40,461 nucleotides of DNA from Geobacter sp. (GCA_009885845.1 VFJW01000051.1:1-40461); one strand, 5' to 3'; shown: positions 16,773 through 27,476, counted from the stretch's first letter. Notes: a model not told the origin generated them from the sequence alone. Numbers and translations: made by a program.

Positions 16773-18266
16773 ATGAGATATATACTCGCGCTTGACCAGG
16801 GCACCACGAGCTCCCGGGCCATTGTTTTCGACCATGCTGCTGAAATCAGATCGATGGCCACGAAGGAGTTGCGTCAGATATATCCCCGCCCGGGATGGGT
16901 CGAACAGGATGGGCTCGAAATCTGGTCCTCTCAGCTGGATGTGGCGATCGCAGCCATCAGTCAGGCCGGTTTGACTGCAAGCGACATCGCTGCTATAGGT
17001 GTCACAAACCAGCGGGAAACGACCCTTGTATGGGACCGGCAGAGCGGCCGGCCGGTTCATAACGCTATTGTCTGGCAGGACCGTCGTACTGCGGACGTTT
17101 GTGAACGTCTCAAATCCGAAGGTCTGGAGGAGCTTTTCCGCGAGAAAACAGGTCTGGTGATAGATCCGTATTTTTCAGGGACCAAGCTTGCCTGGCTCCT
17201 TGACAATGTGCCTGATGCCCGCAGGAGAGCGGAGAAGGGGGAACTCCTTTTCGGGACGGTCGATTCCTGGTTGCTCTGGAACCTGACTGGTGGCCGTTGC
17301 CATCTCAGCGATGTGAGCAACGCCTCCCGAACGCTCATGTTCAATATTCATAACAGTACCTGGGACGCTGAACTTCTCGAAATTCTCGGGATTCCCGCCG
17401 CCATGCTTCCGGGAATTTCAGCATCCAGTGCCAGGTATGGAGAAACCGCTCCCGCTCTTTTCTCCCGGCCGATTCCGGTCGCGGGGATGGCTGGCGACCA
17501 GCAGTCAGCTCTTTTTGGTCAGGGATGTACCAGCCCCGGTATGGTTAAAAATACCTACGGAACCGGCTGTTTCATGCTGATGCACACGGGAGAAACCCCG
17601 GTGGTTTCCCGCAACCGGCTGCTGACGACCGTGGCGTGTCAGATTGGCGACCGTCTCGAGTACGCCCTTGAAGGGAGTGTGTTTGCGGCCGGCGCGGCCA
17701 TTCAGTGGCTGCGTGACGGTCTCGGAATCATCGGTTCGTCTGCAGATGTCGAGCCGCTGGCAGCATCGGTCCCCGACAACGGCGGGATCTGCCTGGTGCC
17801 AGCTTTTGCCGGACTCGGTGCACCGCACTGGGATCCGTATGCGCGCGGCACCATTACCGGCATCTCCCGCGGCACTACTGCCGCTCATATTGCCCGGGCG
17901 ACACTGGAAAGCATAGCCCTGCAGACTGTCGATCTGGTACGGGCCATGGAGAATGATTCCGGAATCACTCTTCCTGAACTGAGGGTGGATGGCGGAGCCT
18001 CGGTCAACAACCTCCTGATGCAGATTCAGGCCGATCTGCTTGGCGTGCCGGTGATACGCTCCAGTATCAGTGAGACCACAGCTCTCGGAGCCGCTTTTCT
18101 GGCGGGGCTGGCGGTTGGATACTGGGGTAAAGGGGATGAAATTCCCACCACTCGACAGCAGAACAGGATGTTTGTTCCGATCATGGAACGAGGTCATGCT
18201 GAAGCGCTGCAGCGGGAATGGGAGAAGGCCTTGCAACGTGCCAAGGGATGGGTTGAGCCGACCTGA
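16773..18266 (+). CDS. glpK: Glycerol kinase
   Basis: Phosphorylates glycerol to sn-glycerol-3-phosphate with ATP, feeding glycolysis or phospholipid synthesis. FGGY-family kinase of 497 residues with the phosphate loop DQGTTSSR (8-15), the glycerol-site WQDRRTAD segment, [14 protein letters not shown], and the C-terminal FGGY signature beginning GGASVNN at about residue 407. The ATG at 16773 has AGGGG about eight bases upstream; the TTG codon just before it is rejected. No glpF or glpD is next to it, so its place after a slipin gene is unlike the usual glp operon. Confidence 0.95.
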   Translation: MRYILALDQGTTSSRAIVFDHAAEIRSMATKELRQIYPRPGWVEQDGLEIWSSQLDVAIAAISQAGLTASDIAAIGVTNQRETTLVWDRQSGRPVHNAIVWQDRRTADVCERLKSEGLEELFREKTGLVIDPYFSGTKLAWLLDNVPDARRRAEKGELLFGTVDSWLLWNLTGGRCHLSDVSNASRTLMFNIHNSTWDAELLEILGIPAAMLPGISASSARYGETAPALFSRPIPVAGMAGDQQSALFGQGCTSPGMVKNTYGTGCFMLMHTGETPVVSRNRLLTTVACQIGDRLEYALEGSVFAAGAAIQWLRDGLGIIGSSADVEPLAASVPDNGGICLVPAFAGLGAPHWDPYARGTITGISRGTTAAHIARATLESIALQTVDLVRAMENDSGITLPELRVDGGASVNNLLMQIQADLLGVPVIRSSISETTALGAAFLAGLAVGYWGKGDEIPTTRQQNRMFVPIMERGHAEALQREWEKALQRAKGWVEPT

Positions 18267-18321
18267 TTATACAAATCGTTCTTCAGATTTATACTCTGCC
18301 ATAAAATATTCAAGATACCCC

Positions 18322-18350
18322 TTGATTTTTGAGGAGGCGCTGTTTATATT
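18322..18350 (+). promoter_or_regulatory. groESL promoter
   Basis: TTGATT (18322-18327) and TATATT (18345-18350) are separated by 17 bases. Transcription should begin near 18357, placing the CIRCE operator at the start of the message. Confidence 0.65.
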
Positions 18351-18359
18351 CCGTGAGTA

Positions 18360-18386
18360 TTAGCACTCGACAGTTGCGAGTGCTAA
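18360..18386 (+). promoter_or_regulatory. CIRCE operator (HrcA binding site)
   Basis: TTAGCACTC (18360-18368), nine-base spacer, GAGTGCTAA (18378-18386): an exact match to the CIRCE consensus. HrcA binding here represses groESL until heat stress. The hrcA gene itself is not in the window. Confidence 0.97.
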
Positions 18387-18433
18387 TTTCATCTTTACCA
18401 TCACACCACACAGATAGAAAGGAGAAGAATCAG

Positions 18434-18721
18434 ATGAATTTACGACCACTTCAGGACCGCATCATCGTGAAAAGAGTAGAAGAAGAAACCAAAACCGCAG
18501 GGGGACTTTTCATTCCTGAGACCGCTAAAGAAAAACCACAGCGCGGTGAAATCGTAGCTGCAGGTAATGGCAAGAAAACCGAAGACGGCAAAGTGCTGCC
18601 GCTGGATGTTAAAGTCGGCGATATCGTTCTGTTCGGCAAATATGCCGGTACTGAAGTTAAAGTTGATGGTAACGACTATTTGATGATGCGTGAAGACGAC
18701 ATTTTGGCTGTTGTTGAATAA
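18434..18721 (+). CDS. groES: Co-chaperonin GroES
   Basis: 95-residue lid of the GroEL folding chamber. It begins [18 protein letters not shown] and has the mobile loop [16 protein letters not shown] (about 20-35) that docks onto GroEL, then [15 protein letters not shown]. The ATG at 18434 is preceded by AAAGGAG, and the start agrees with the family; the frame is open back to 18329, through CIRCE, which is leader. Controlled by the CIRCE/HrcA element upstream. It is separated from groEL by 101 bases that hold a palindromic repeat. Confidence 0.97.
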   Translation: MNLRPLQDRIIVKRVEEETKTAGGLFIPETAKEKPQRGEIVAAGNGKKTEDGKVLPLDVKVGDIVLFGKYAGTEVKVDGNDYLMMREDDILAVVE

Positions 18722-18728
18722 TATTTCA

Positions 18729-20478
<1,750 letters not shown>

Positions 20479-20531
20479 AAAGTACGTCTGCTCCCTGTAA
20501 TACCCAAATAGTTTACTTAGATTTGCACATG

Positions 20532-20568
20532 GGCGGAAAACTTCGGTTTTCCGCCTTTGTTTTTTTTT
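20532..20568 (+). terminator. Terminator of groESL
   Basis: GGCGGAAAAC (20532-20541) and GTTTTCCGCC (20546-20555) form a perfect ten-base stem closed by a TTCG tetraloop, followed by a long T run to 20568. Confidence 0.95.
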
Positions 20569-20622
20569 GCTGATGCGATAGTATGGCTGAAGTATATAAA
20601 CCGAAGAATGACGGGAGCTTTT

Positions 20623-20940
20623 ATGGAATTGATCGGCACGGCATTGACGTTAAGTGAGCTTGTTTCATATCAGGAGGGTTCGGTCGTCAGCAAGACACTG
20701 ATCGACAAGAAAATCGGGACGCTGACGATGTTTTCGTTCGGTGCCGGACAGGGGTTGAGCGAGCACACCGCTCCTTTCGATGCCGTTGTCCAGGTGGTTG
20801 ACGGGGAGGCTGAGGTGGTTATAAACGGAGAAGTGCAAACCGTACACTCCGGACAGATGATTATCATGCCGGCTAATATTCCCCATGAATTGAAAGCTGT
20901 CAAGCCGTTCAAGATGCTGCTGACCATGATACGGGCCTGA
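20623..20940 (+). CDS. Small cupin domain protein
   Basis: 105-residue single cupin barrel. Motif 1 is seen around FGAGQGLSEHTAPFDAVVQVVDG and motif 2 around HSGQMIIMPANIPHEL; histidines in SEHTAP and IPHEL are likely metal ligands. GGGAG lies five bases before the ATG at 20623; the open frame reaching back to 20557 overlaps the groEL terminator and is not used. It is three bases upstream of hemH and probably in the same transcript, but a link to haem synthesis is only positional. Confidence 0.85.
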   Translation: MELIGTALTLSELVSYQEGSVVSKTLIDKKIGTLTMFSFGAGQGLSEHTAPFDAVVQVVDGEAEVVINGEVQTVHSGQMIIMPANIPHELKAVKPFKMLLTMIRA

Positions 20941-20943
20941 GAG

Positions 20944-21903
20944 ATGTCTGAAAAAACCGCTGTGTTGCTGCTTCAAATGGGGGGGCCTGATTCGCTGGAG
21001 TCAGTCGAGCCGTTTCTCTACAACCTTTTTTCAGATCGGGATATTATCAAAATCGGACCGGTCTTTTTGCAGCCGTTTATTGCCCGGATGATCGTAAAGC
21101 GCCGGGCTCCCAAGAGCGCCGCCAACTACCGACAGATCGGAGGCAAGTCGCCGTTGCGTGAGTTGACAGAGCAGCAGGCGGAAGCACTTGAAAGCGCGTT
21201 GGGAGGATCATATCGCTGCTTTGTCGCTATGCGTTACTGGCACCCATTTGTTAGGGAAGCGTTGGAAGCTATTGAGAAGGAAGGTATCAAACGGATCATC
21301 GCCGTCTCGCTCTACCCGCATTATTCCCGGGCCACATCCGGATCAAGCTTTAATGATCTGGGGCGCTCGCTGAAAAAATGTTCTTCCCCGCTTGAGGTCC
21401 GGTCCGTCCGTCAGTTTTTCGATCACCCGCTCTATATCAATGCCCTGGTGGAAAAGATTGAACAATCCCTGGCACTGTTTTCTGAACGTTCCAGAGTACA
21501 ACTCTTTTTTTCTGCCCATTCCCTGCCTCAGTCATTTATTACCGGAGGTGATCCCTATCTTGATCACATTCAGGCAACGGTACGGCTTGTTATGGAACAG
21601 CTTGGCGATGTTTCGCACCATCTCGCCTTCCAGTCGCGAGCCGGTCCTGTCAAATGGCTGGAGCCGTCCACCGGCGAAAAATTGAAGGAAATTGCTGCAG
21701 CAGGTCATACTGATGTTTTGATGGTGCCGCTGTCTTTTGTTTCCGACCATATTGAAACATTGCACGAAATTGACATTGAGTATCGTGAGGTTGCCGATCA
21801 CCTTGGCATTACCAACTTCCGCCGCATTGTGTCACTCAACAGCTCGCCGCTGTTTATCAAATGCCTGGCGGAACTGGTGCGCGACTGTGCGGGCTGTTAT
21901 TGA
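20944..21903 (+). CDS. hemH: Ferrochelatase
   Basis: Inserts ferrous iron into a porphyrin, the closing metal step of haem synthesis, needed by a cytochrome-rich anaerobe. 319 residues with the signature [12 protein letters not shown] (catalytic-site H192) and the second active-site segment [17 protein letters not shown] (264-280; H269, E271, E275 conserved). [14 protein letters not shown] and [11 protein letters not shown] are also typical. No C-terminal membrane anchor is present. The ATG follows the cupin stop by three bases, with only a weak GAG ahead, so translation is probably coupled. Confidence 0.95.
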   Translation: MSEKTAVLLLQMGGPDSLESVEPFLYNLFSDRDIIKIGPVFLQPFIARMIVKRRAPKSAANYRQIGGKSPLRELTEQQAEALESALGGSYRCFVAMRYWHPFVREALEAIEKEGIKRIIAVSLYPHYSRATSGSSFNDLGRSLKKCSSPLEVRSVRQFFDHPLYINALVEKIEQSLALFSERSRVQLFFSAHSLPQSFITGGDPYLDHIQATVRLVMEQLGDVSHHLAFQSRAGPVKWLEPSTGEKLKEIAAAGHTDVLMVPLSFVSDHIETLHEIDIEYREVADHLGITNFRRIVSLNSSPLFIKCLAELVRDCAGCY

Positions 21904-21965
21904 TTTTATGGGTTGTCTGTCGTATAGTGCCGGCAGCTTCAGAATCACATAAACCGGAGGGTATC

Positions 21966-22538
21966 ATGCTTAAAAAGATGTTGAGCGCAGCAGCAGTTGT
22001 CTGCCTCATCGCAGGAATTGCCTGCGCAGAAGGGAAGAAAAACCCTGTCGTAATAATGGAAACAAGCCTCGGAAATGTTAAGATCGAACTCTTCGAAAGT
22101 GAAGCGCCGCTCAGCGTAAAGAATTTCCTCGATTACGTAAAAAGCGGATTTTATAACGGCACGGTCTTTCATCGAGTCATTCCGGGCTTCATGGCTCAAG
22201 GGGGTGGCTTCACCGCTGATCGCAAACAAAAACCGACTGGTGCCCCCGTCAAAAACGAGGCCGCCAACGGCCTGAAAAATGATCGCGGGACGATTGCCAT
22301 GGCGCGAACATCTGCTCCTGACAGTGCCACCGCACAGTTTTTCATAAATGTTGTGAATAACAATATGCTTAACCGCCCCAACCCGGATGGTGCCGGGTAT
22401 ACCGTCTTTGGCAAGGTAATTGAGGGGATGGATGTTGTTGACAAGATCGTTTCGGTTAAAACACAAAATGTTAATATGGTTTTCCAGAACCTCCCAGAAA
22501 CTCCGGTAATCATAAAATCTATCAAAGCCGGAAAGTAG
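21966..22538 (+). CDS. Periplasmic cyclophilin-type peptidyl-prolyl isomerase
   Basis: Catalyses cis-trans isomerisation of proline peptide bonds. 190 residues: signal peptide with predicted cleavage after ACA (residue 21), then a cyclophilin domain with FHRVIPGFMAQGG (active-site Arg and Phe), TAQFFINVVNN and GYTVFGKVIEGMDVVDKI. It is the periplasmic PpiA type. GGAGG lies five bases before the ATG at 21966; an upstream in-frame ATG at 21861 falls inside hemH and is rejected. The LUD gene follows after six bases. Confidence 0.93.
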   Translation: MLKKMLSAAAVVCLIAGIACAEGKKNPVVIMETSLGNVKIELFESEAPLSVKNFLDYVKSGFYNGTVFHRVIPGFMAQGGGFTADRKQKPTGAPVKNEAANGLKNDRGTIAMARTSAPDSATAQFFINVVNNNMLNRPNPDGAGYTVFGKVIEGMDVVDKIVSVKTQNVNMVFQNLPETPVIIKSIKAGK

Positions 22539-22544
22539 GTTGCA

Positions 22545-23198
22545 ATGACGATGACGGAAGATCTTGTCTGCTGGTCTCATGAGCAGAAATGCCTGAAAGC
22601 GGTAGCATCTCTCGAAAAGAACGGCTTCACCGCGAAGTACTGTGCAGGTCCTGAAGCTGCTGCAGAGTATATTATCGCAACTGCTGCTGATGCTGTTACC
22701 GTCGGCTTCGGCGGCTCAATGTCGATTGTTTCTCTGGGGGTAGAGCAGGTGCTGAGGGAGCAGGGTAAAGAGATTCTCAATCATGGTTCTCCGGCTTTCT
22801 CGCGGGACGAAAAGATAGCCATCATGCGTCGTCAGCTTACCTGTGACCTGTTTCTGTCGGGCTGCAACGCCTTGACTCTCAATGGAGAACTGATCAACAT
22901 CGATGCTACCGGTAACCGCGTTGCAGCAATGTTCTTCGGTCCCCGCCGGGTAATAGTCGTTGCCGGGCGCAATAAGCTGGTTGACGGCACCCCTCAGGAC
23001 GCCATTCTTCGGGTCAAGGCCTGGGCGACGCCCCCCAATTCAAAACGACTCAATTTCAAAACACCCTGTTCAGCCACCGGCTTCTGTAGTGACTGTAATT
23101 CACCGGACCGGCTCTGCAGGATAACCACAATTATCGATCGAAAACCACGCTTTACCGATGTTCATGTATTGGTAGTAAACGCCGACCTGGGTTTTTAA
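22545..23198 (+). CDS. LUD domain (DUF162) protein
   Basis: 217-residue protein of the LUD domain family, related to LutC/LutB-type lactate utilisation proteins. The conserved VTVGFGGSMSIVSLG segment (51-65) and SGCNALTLNGELINID (105-120) are present. A C-terminal cysteine cluster, C175, C181, C184 and C191, could bind metal or an Fe-S cluster. LutA and LutB are not nearby, so a role in lactate oxidation is not shown; solo LUD proteins of this type are uncharacterised. Two ATGs (22545 and 22551) are possible starts; TAGG lies five bases before the first. The comF gene starts immediately at its stop. Confidence 0.85.
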   Translation: MTMTEDLVCWSHEQKCLKAVASLEKNGFTAKYCAGPEAAAEYIIATAADAVTVGFGGSMSIVSLGVEQVLREQGKEILNHGSPAFSRDEKIAIMRRQLTCDLFLSGCNALTLNGELINIDATGNRVAAMFFGPRRVIVVAGRNKLVDGTPQDAILRVKAWATPPNSKRLNFKTPCSATGFCSDCNSPDRLCRITTIIDRKPRFTDVHVLVVNADLGF

Positions 23199-23930
23199 AT
23201 GATTCCCGTCAAGCAGATCCTCAACGCTCTGCTTGACGTTCTTCTTCCCCCTATCTGTCACATTTGCCACTCCTTTATCCCGAATGCCGACACAATCCAT
23301 ATCTGCACGATCTGCCATGATCGTTTACCGCTTATTATATCACCACTCTGCCCGATCTGCGGAATTCCGTTTGCCGGAGCGGGCCTTGATCATTTCTGCG
23401 GTGCGTGCCTGACCCATCCGCCTCACTATGATACTGCCCGGGCGCACTTTCTCTATGAAGGGTCTGTTCGTGACCTGATACATTCCTTCAAGTACAGCCG
23501 GATGACGCATCTGCGAAAGCCGCTCGCTCTCCTGACTCTGCAGGGAATGAGAGAATTTGTGACTGATCAGAATCCGCACTTTATTGTTCCGGTCCCCCTG
23601 CATCGCTCACGTCTTCGTGAACGTGGATTTAATCAGGCGGTACTCCTCGGGAGTGTCCTTTCACACCAGCTTTCATTACCGATCAGGACGAATGTTCTCG
23701 TGAGAACCCGTCCTACGGAACCACAGATTGAACTGCCGGCCGCGGAGCGTCGCTCAAATGTAAAAGGGGCATTTGCTGTTATCAGACAGGAATCAGTAGC
23801 GGATAAACGGATACTTCTTCTTGATGATGTCATGACAACCGGCAGCACGATGGATGAGTGTGCCAAAGAACTGAAAAAAGCCGGAGCAGCGGCCGTAATT
23901 GCAGTAACAGTTGCCCGCACCGCCCGATAA
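23199..23930 (+). CDS. comF: ComF family phosphoribosyltransferase-like protein
   Basis: 243 residues with an N-terminal pair of zinc-finger-like cysteine sets (CHICHSF, ICTICHDRL, CPICG and CGAC, about 20-70) and a C-terminal type I phosphoribosyltransferase fold with the PRPP loop RILLLDDVMTTGST (about 204-217). VPVPLHRSRLRERGFNQA is the family hallmark. ComF-type proteins take part in DNA uptake in Bacillus and Haemophilus; in non-competent bacteria the role is unclear. The ATG abuts the LUD stop codon, so it is translated by coupling. Confidence 0.9.
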   Translation: MIPVKQILNALLDVLLPPICHICHSFIPNADTIHICTICHDRLPLIISPLCPICGIPFAGAGLDHFCGACLTHPPHYDTARAHFLYEGSVRDLIHSFKYSRMTHLRKPLALLTLQGMREFVTDQNPHFIVPVPLHRSRLRERGFNQAVLLGSVLSHQLSLPIRTNVLVRTRPTEPQIELPAAERRSNVKGAFAVIRQESVADKRILLLDDVMTTGSTMDECAKELKKAGAAAVIAVTVARTAR

Positions 23931-23968
23931 TTGCTGCAACATGCCGCTCCTCCGGGCAGTTTATTTCC

Positions 23969-23997
23969 TTGACAACCATTGCCCGCTTCCGTAAAGA
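23969..23997 (+). promoter_or_regulatory. Candidate promoter of the Rrf2 regulator
   Basis: A consensus TTGACA (23969-23974) is followed 17 bases later by TAAAGA (23992-23997), a poor -10 match. A weak -10 is common in promoters that are regulated, and Rrf2 genes are often autoregulated; no operator repeat is clear. Confidence 0.4.
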
Positions 23998-24030
23998 TTT
24001 TCAGCATTTCATTTCAACCGGAGGAACAGT

Positions 24031-24507
24031 ATGCGCCTCTCCACTAAAAGCAGATACGGTCTGCGAGCAATGTTCGACATCGCCTACAACTGCGGACCTG
24101 CTCCCGCCCAGATTCAGGATATCTCCCGTCGGCAGCAGATTTCCCCGCGGTATCTTGAGCAGATTTTCCAGAATCTGAAACGTGCCGGTCTTCTAAAAAG
24201 CAAAAGGGGACCACAGGGTGGGTACGCGCTATCCCGCAAGCCGGATGAAATTACCGTTCTTGAAATCCTGAATGCCACCGAGCAGGATGTATTGCTGGTT
24301 GATTGTGCCGGTGTCACACCAAAAAAAATGCGTCGCAAGAGTGAATGCCCTTTTGAAGGGCAATGTGTGACCCAGACCGTTTGGGCAGAAGCCAACGAAT
24401 TGCTTAACTCACTTTTTGGCGGCATGACTTTGCAAACCCTTTGTCAGCGTGCTCACGACATGGGCATCAAAAATGAGGCCGATCATCGCGTCATGTACTA
24501 CATCTGA
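24031..24507 (+). CDS. Rrf2 family transcriptional regulator
   Basis: 158-residue winged-helix regulator starting MRLSTKSRYGLRAMFDIAY, as IscR-like proteins do. Helix-turn-helix about 24-65 (ISPRYLEQIFQNLKRAGLL and the wing RGPQGGYAL). Three cysteines, C92, C106 and C112, are in the usual Fe-S ligand region, but the first spacing is 13 residues rather than the five of E. coli IscR (C92, C98, C104). It may sense Fe-S status, NO or redox. GGAGG precedes the ATG. No isc or suf genes follow; the next gene, after 29 bases, is a diguanylate cyclase. Confidence 0.92.
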   Translation: MRLSTKSRYGLRAMFDIAYNCGPAPAQIQDISRRQQISPRYLEQIFQNLKRAGLLKSKRGPQGGYALSRKPDEITVLEILNATEQDVLLVDCAGVTPKKMRRKSECPFEGQCVTQTVWAEANELLNSLFGGMTLQTLCQRAHDMGIKNEADHRVMYYI

Positions 24508-24536
24508 TTATTCCGATACAGAATAAAGAGGAAGCC

Positions 24537-25448
24537 ATGCTTGAAACTGTCGATTTTTACCGTGAGATTCTGGACAATCTATATGACGGCATCTTCTTTG
24601 TGGACAAGGAAGGGTGTATCACCTATTGGAACAAGGGTGCCACAAACCTGACCGGCTACAATTCAGCAGATGTCCAGGGCAGAAATTACTGTGACATTTT
24701 CAAGCCGCTTGACAAACAGGGGAATCACCTCTGCGAGAGTGAGGCCTGCCCGATCCGGCGGGTATTTGAAATTTCAGCCCTGACTGAGGTTGAGGCCTAC
24801 ATCTGCCACAAAGAAGGACACCTGCTGCCGATATCGATACGGATCGCCCCGGTACGCGAGGTTGACCAGCATTATGTGGTCGCCGTGGAGATCCACAGCA
24901 GCAGTTCGCCCCGCTATGCCATCCGCCAGCGACTTGAAGAACTTCAGGATCTGGCGATGCACGACGTACTGACCGGTATTGCAAACCGGCGTTATGTCGA
25001 GATAAGTATTGCGGCACGCTTGGAAGAGCTCAAACGGTATGGTTTTGATTTTTCGGTTATGTTTTTTGATGCTGATCATTTTAAAAAGATCAATGACACC
25101 CATGGACACAACGTCGGCGATCGCATCCTCAAAATGATTAGTGCGACTATTGCCAACAGTCTGCGTTCTTTTGACACTATCGGGCGCTGGGGAGGCGAGG
25201 AATTTGTCGTGCTGCTGGTACATACAAAGAATGAAGATCTGTATAAGCTGACTGATCGCATGCGCAGGTTGGTTGAAAATTCTGCGCTGACACTTGTAAA
25301 TGGAGAAACCCTTAAGGTAACTGTTTCTGCTGGGGCGACAGTGGCTCGCAAGGGGGATACGGTGGAATCACTGATCGATCGCGCTGACAAGCTGATGTTT
25401 GAAAGTAAACGTCGGGGGAGGAATCAGGTCTCGGTTGAATTCAAATAG
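24537..25448 (+). CDS. PAS-GGDEF diguanylate cyclase
   Basis: Makes the second messenger cyclic di-GMP from two GTP. 303 residues, no membrane helix, so cytoplasmic. PAS sensor domain about 6-115 (ILDNLYDGIFFVDKEGCITYWN at its start), a linker helix, then GGDEF domain about 140-300. The catalytic motif is GGEEF (219-223), and the product-inhibition I-site RSFD (210-213) lies five residues before it, so both activity and feedback control should be intact. The PAS domain holds cysteines (CDIFK, HLCESEACP) that might bind a cofactor. GAGG precedes the ATG. Same strand and 29 bases after the Rrf2 gene. Confidence 0.94.
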   Translation: MLETVDFYREILDNLYDGIFFVDKEGCITYWNKGATNLTGYNSADVQGRNYCDIFKPLDKQGNHLCESEACPIRRVFEISALTEVEAYICHKEGHLLPISIRIAPVREVDQHYVVAVEIHSSSSPRYAIRQRLEELQDLAMHDVLTGIANRRYVEISIAARLEELKRYGFDFSVMFFDADHFKKINDTHGHNVGDRILKMISATIANSLRSFDTIGRWGGEEFVVLLVHTKNEDLYKLTDRMRRLVENSALTLVNGETLKVTVSAGATVARKGDTVESLIDRADKLMFESKRRGRNQVSVEFK

Positions 25449-25470
25449 TACGGTTGTTCTTACAAGCAGA

Positions 25471-25513
25471 GAAATACGAAAGGGCGGCTTCCCATGCCGC
25501 CCTTTCGTATTTC
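25471..25513. terminator. Bidirectional terminator hairpin
   Basis: An 18-base perfect inverted repeat (25471-25488 with 25496-25513) closed by a seven-base loop. It is flanked by T-rich ends on both strands and lies between the convergent cyclase and acetyltransferase genes; the acetyltransferase stop codon overlaps its right edge. Confidence 0.88.
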
Positions 25514-25961
25514 AGAGGTCCAGTATCATAGCATTTTCGTCACAATCGGGGAATTTTGGACATTTTATGCAGTCACCCCAGACTTTATGAGGCAATTCGG
25601 CTTTATCCACCAAACGAAAACCATGCTTGGCAAAAAAATCCGGCTTGTAAGTCAGGCAAAATATCCGTTTCAACCCGATCTCGCGGGCTTCCGAGATGCA
25701 GGCCTGAACAAGACGGCTGCCGATTCCCTTGCGACCACAATCTTCCACCACGGCAACAGAGCGCACTTCGGCAAGATCCTCCCACACGATATGCAGTGCA
25801 GCGGCTCCCAGAAGAGCGCCCTCATCCTCCACAACATAAAAATCCCGCAAAGACTCGTACAGTTCCGAAAGTGAACGGGAGAGCATGTCTCCCCGATTGG
25901 CAAAAGTCATCAACAACTTCTGGATGTTTTTTACATCCGCAATTTGTGCTTTTCTGATCAT
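25512..25961 (-). CDS. GNAT N-acetyltransferase, short N-acetylglutamate synthase type
   Basis: 149-residue GNAT-fold protein. The acetyl-CoA loop is seen in VEDCGRKGIGSRLVQACI, and LTYKPDFFAKHGFRLVDKAELPHKVWGDC is typical of the short ArgA-like acetyltransferases known in Geobacter relatives, which make N-acetylglutamate for arginine synthesis. The N-terminal amino-acid-kinase domain of classical ArgA is absent, as expected for this type. A C-terminal C-x2-C-x4-C segment (CIKCPKFPDC) is notable. Its ATG overlaps the ybaK stop by four bases. Confidence 0.8.
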   Translation of the reverse strand: MIRKAQIADVKNIQKLLMTFANRGDMLSRSLSELYESLRDFYVVEDEGALLGAAALHIVWEDLAEVRSVAVVEDCGRKGIGSRLVQACISEAREIGLKRIFCLTYKPDFFAKHGFRLVDKAELPHKVWGDCIKCPKFPDCDENAMILDL

Positions 25962-26461
25962 ACGGATCCCCTTTTTTCACTGATGCCTACTGTCACCATC
26001 TGAGGTTTCAATACTCTTACCAGTTCTGACGGCACCATCCCGACCAGATAGCCACGCTTGCCGCCATTGATGTAAATATACGGCAAAACGGTAATACTTT
26101 CTTCCAGATATACCGGCATTGCATGACGGGTCCCGAAGGGAGATGTTCCTCCGAGAAGGTAACCACTCTGCTTTTGAGCGGCTTCTGCAGTACAGGGAGA
26201 AACCTGCTTGACTCCGATCGCGCGTGCCAGTTCTTTGGTTGAAACCTGCTGATCGCCATGCATCAGTATGATCAGTGAATTATGCTTTTCATCCTCCATC
26301 ACCAGAGTTTTTATGACGGTATGTTCGTCGACACCGAGCTCTCGGGCAGAGACTGATGTACCACCTTTTTCCTCATATGCGTAGGGATGGTCACTAAATT
26401 CAATTTTTTCGGCGCGCAATACACGTACTGCTGCGGTTACCGGTGTTTTCTCTTGAGCCAT
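25958..26461 (-). CDS. ybaK: YbaK/EbsC-type Cys-tRNA(Pro) deacylase
   Basis: 167-residue member of the YbaK/INS domain family that hydrolyses mischarged Cys-tRNA(Pro) in trans. Conserved features are EKGGTSVSARELGVDEHTVIKTLV (about 31-54) with the catalytic-site lysine in VIKTLV, and GGTSPFGTRHAMPVYLE (about 103-119). AAGGA lies nine bases before the ATG. It is the middle gene of a compact three-gene set, one base after hypE and overlapping the acetyltransferase gene. Confidence 0.9.
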   Translation of the reverse strand: MAQEKTPVTAAVRVLRAEKIEFSDHPYAYEEKGGTSVSARELGVDEHTVIKTLVMEDEKHNSLIILMHGDQQVSTKELARAIGVKQVSPCTAEAAQKQSGYLLGGTSPFGTRHAMPVYLEESITVLPYIYINGGKRGYLVGMVPSELVRVLKPQMVTVGISEKRGSV

Positions 26462-26462
26462 T

Positions 26463-27476
26463 TCAACAGATCCTTGGAAGCTGTTCCCCGGAGAGCATAT
26501 CCACCGACCGCATGCCGCCGATGGTCGTCATCATCTGAACACGACCGGCCTGACCGGCTTCAACTGAGCCAATGACAGCGGCGGCAGCACCGAGCGGATG
26601 TTTTTTGATAACCGCCAGAGCCGCCTCTGCTGCATCGGCTGACACAAAAGCCAACAGTTTACCCTCGTTTGCGACAAAGAGCGGATCCAGCCCCAGGATC
26701 GAACAGACCCCGCGCACCGCTGACTTGACCGGCAAGGCATGTTCCTGCAGGGTTATGGAAACACCTGACTGCTGGGCAATTTCCTTGATAGTTGTAGCCA
26801 CTCCCCCACGGGTCGGATCCCGGAGCACATGGAGGGAAGGTCCGATTTCAGCAAGGAGAACGGCGACCAGTCCATTCAGTGCAGCAGAATCACTGGCGAT
26901 TTCAGTGCCGACCTCAAGCCCTTCGCGTCCAGCCATGACGGCGATGCCGTGATCTCCAATCGTACCATTAATAATGATAACATCTCCCGGTTGAGCGTTT
27001 GCACCATGAATCGGAATAGCATGCTCAACAGTACCGACACCGGAGGTTGTAATAAAAATTTTATCGGCCTTGCCGCGCGGAACAACCTTGGTGTCACCGG
27101 TAACAATGGAAACTCCGGCAGCATCAGCCGCTGTGCGCATATCCTCAAGTATAGTCTTCAGGTCAGCCTTGCTGAAGCCCTCTTCAATGATCAATCCGAC
27201 ACTCAGCCAGAGCGGACGGGCTCCCAACATTGCCAGATCGTTGACGGTCCCGTGCACAGCAAGACTGCCGATGGTTCCACCCGGGAAAAATATCGGATCA
27301 ACGACAAAGGAATCGGTCGTATAGGCTATCCGTCCGGGGACCGAATCCAGCAGGGCGGCATCATTTTGTCCTGAAGATGGAATCCCGCTGACAATCGGTA
27401 TGATCAGTTCATCAAGCAGTTGGTGTGAAAGGCGGCCACCACTGCCGTGGCCAAGAAGAATCAGGTCATTATTCAC
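26463..27476 (-). CDS. hypE: Hydrogenase maturation protein HypE
   Basis: AIR-synthase-related ATPase that dehydrates the carbamoyl group received from HypF on its C-terminal cysteine to a thiocyanate, the source of the cyanide ligands of [NiFe]-hydrogenase. 337 residues ending P-R-I-C, the obligatory terminal cysteine (C337). GHGSGGRLSHQLLDELI and the IVTGDTKVVPRG segment are typical. Start is GTG with GGGAG about ten bases upstream. The other hyp genes are not in the window; it opens a - strand unit with ybaK and the acetyltransferase, so at least part of the set is dispersed. Confidence 0.95.
   Translation of the reverse strand: MNNDLILLGHGSGGRLSHQLLDELIIPIVSGIPSSGQNDAALLDSVPGRIAYTTDSFVVDPIFFPGGTIGSLAVHGTVNDLAMLGARPLWLSVGLIIEEGFSKADLKTILEDMRTAADAAGVSIVTGDTKVVPRGKADKIFITTSGVGTVEHAIPIHGANAQPGDVIIINGTIGDHGIAVMAGREGLEVGTEIASDSAALNGLVAVLLAEIGPSLHVLRDPTRGGVATTIKEIAQQSGVSITLQEHALPVKSAVRGVCSILGLDPLFVANEGKLLAFVSADAAEAALAVIKKHPLGAAAAVIGSVEAGQAGRVQMMTTIGGMRSVDMLSGEQLPRIC

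Noticed and set aside
17505-18236. 243-codon - strand frame
   Set aside because: Antisense to glpK; shadow of a well-conserved gene.
21945-22580. 211-codon - strand frame
   Set aside because: Antisense to the cyclophilin gene.
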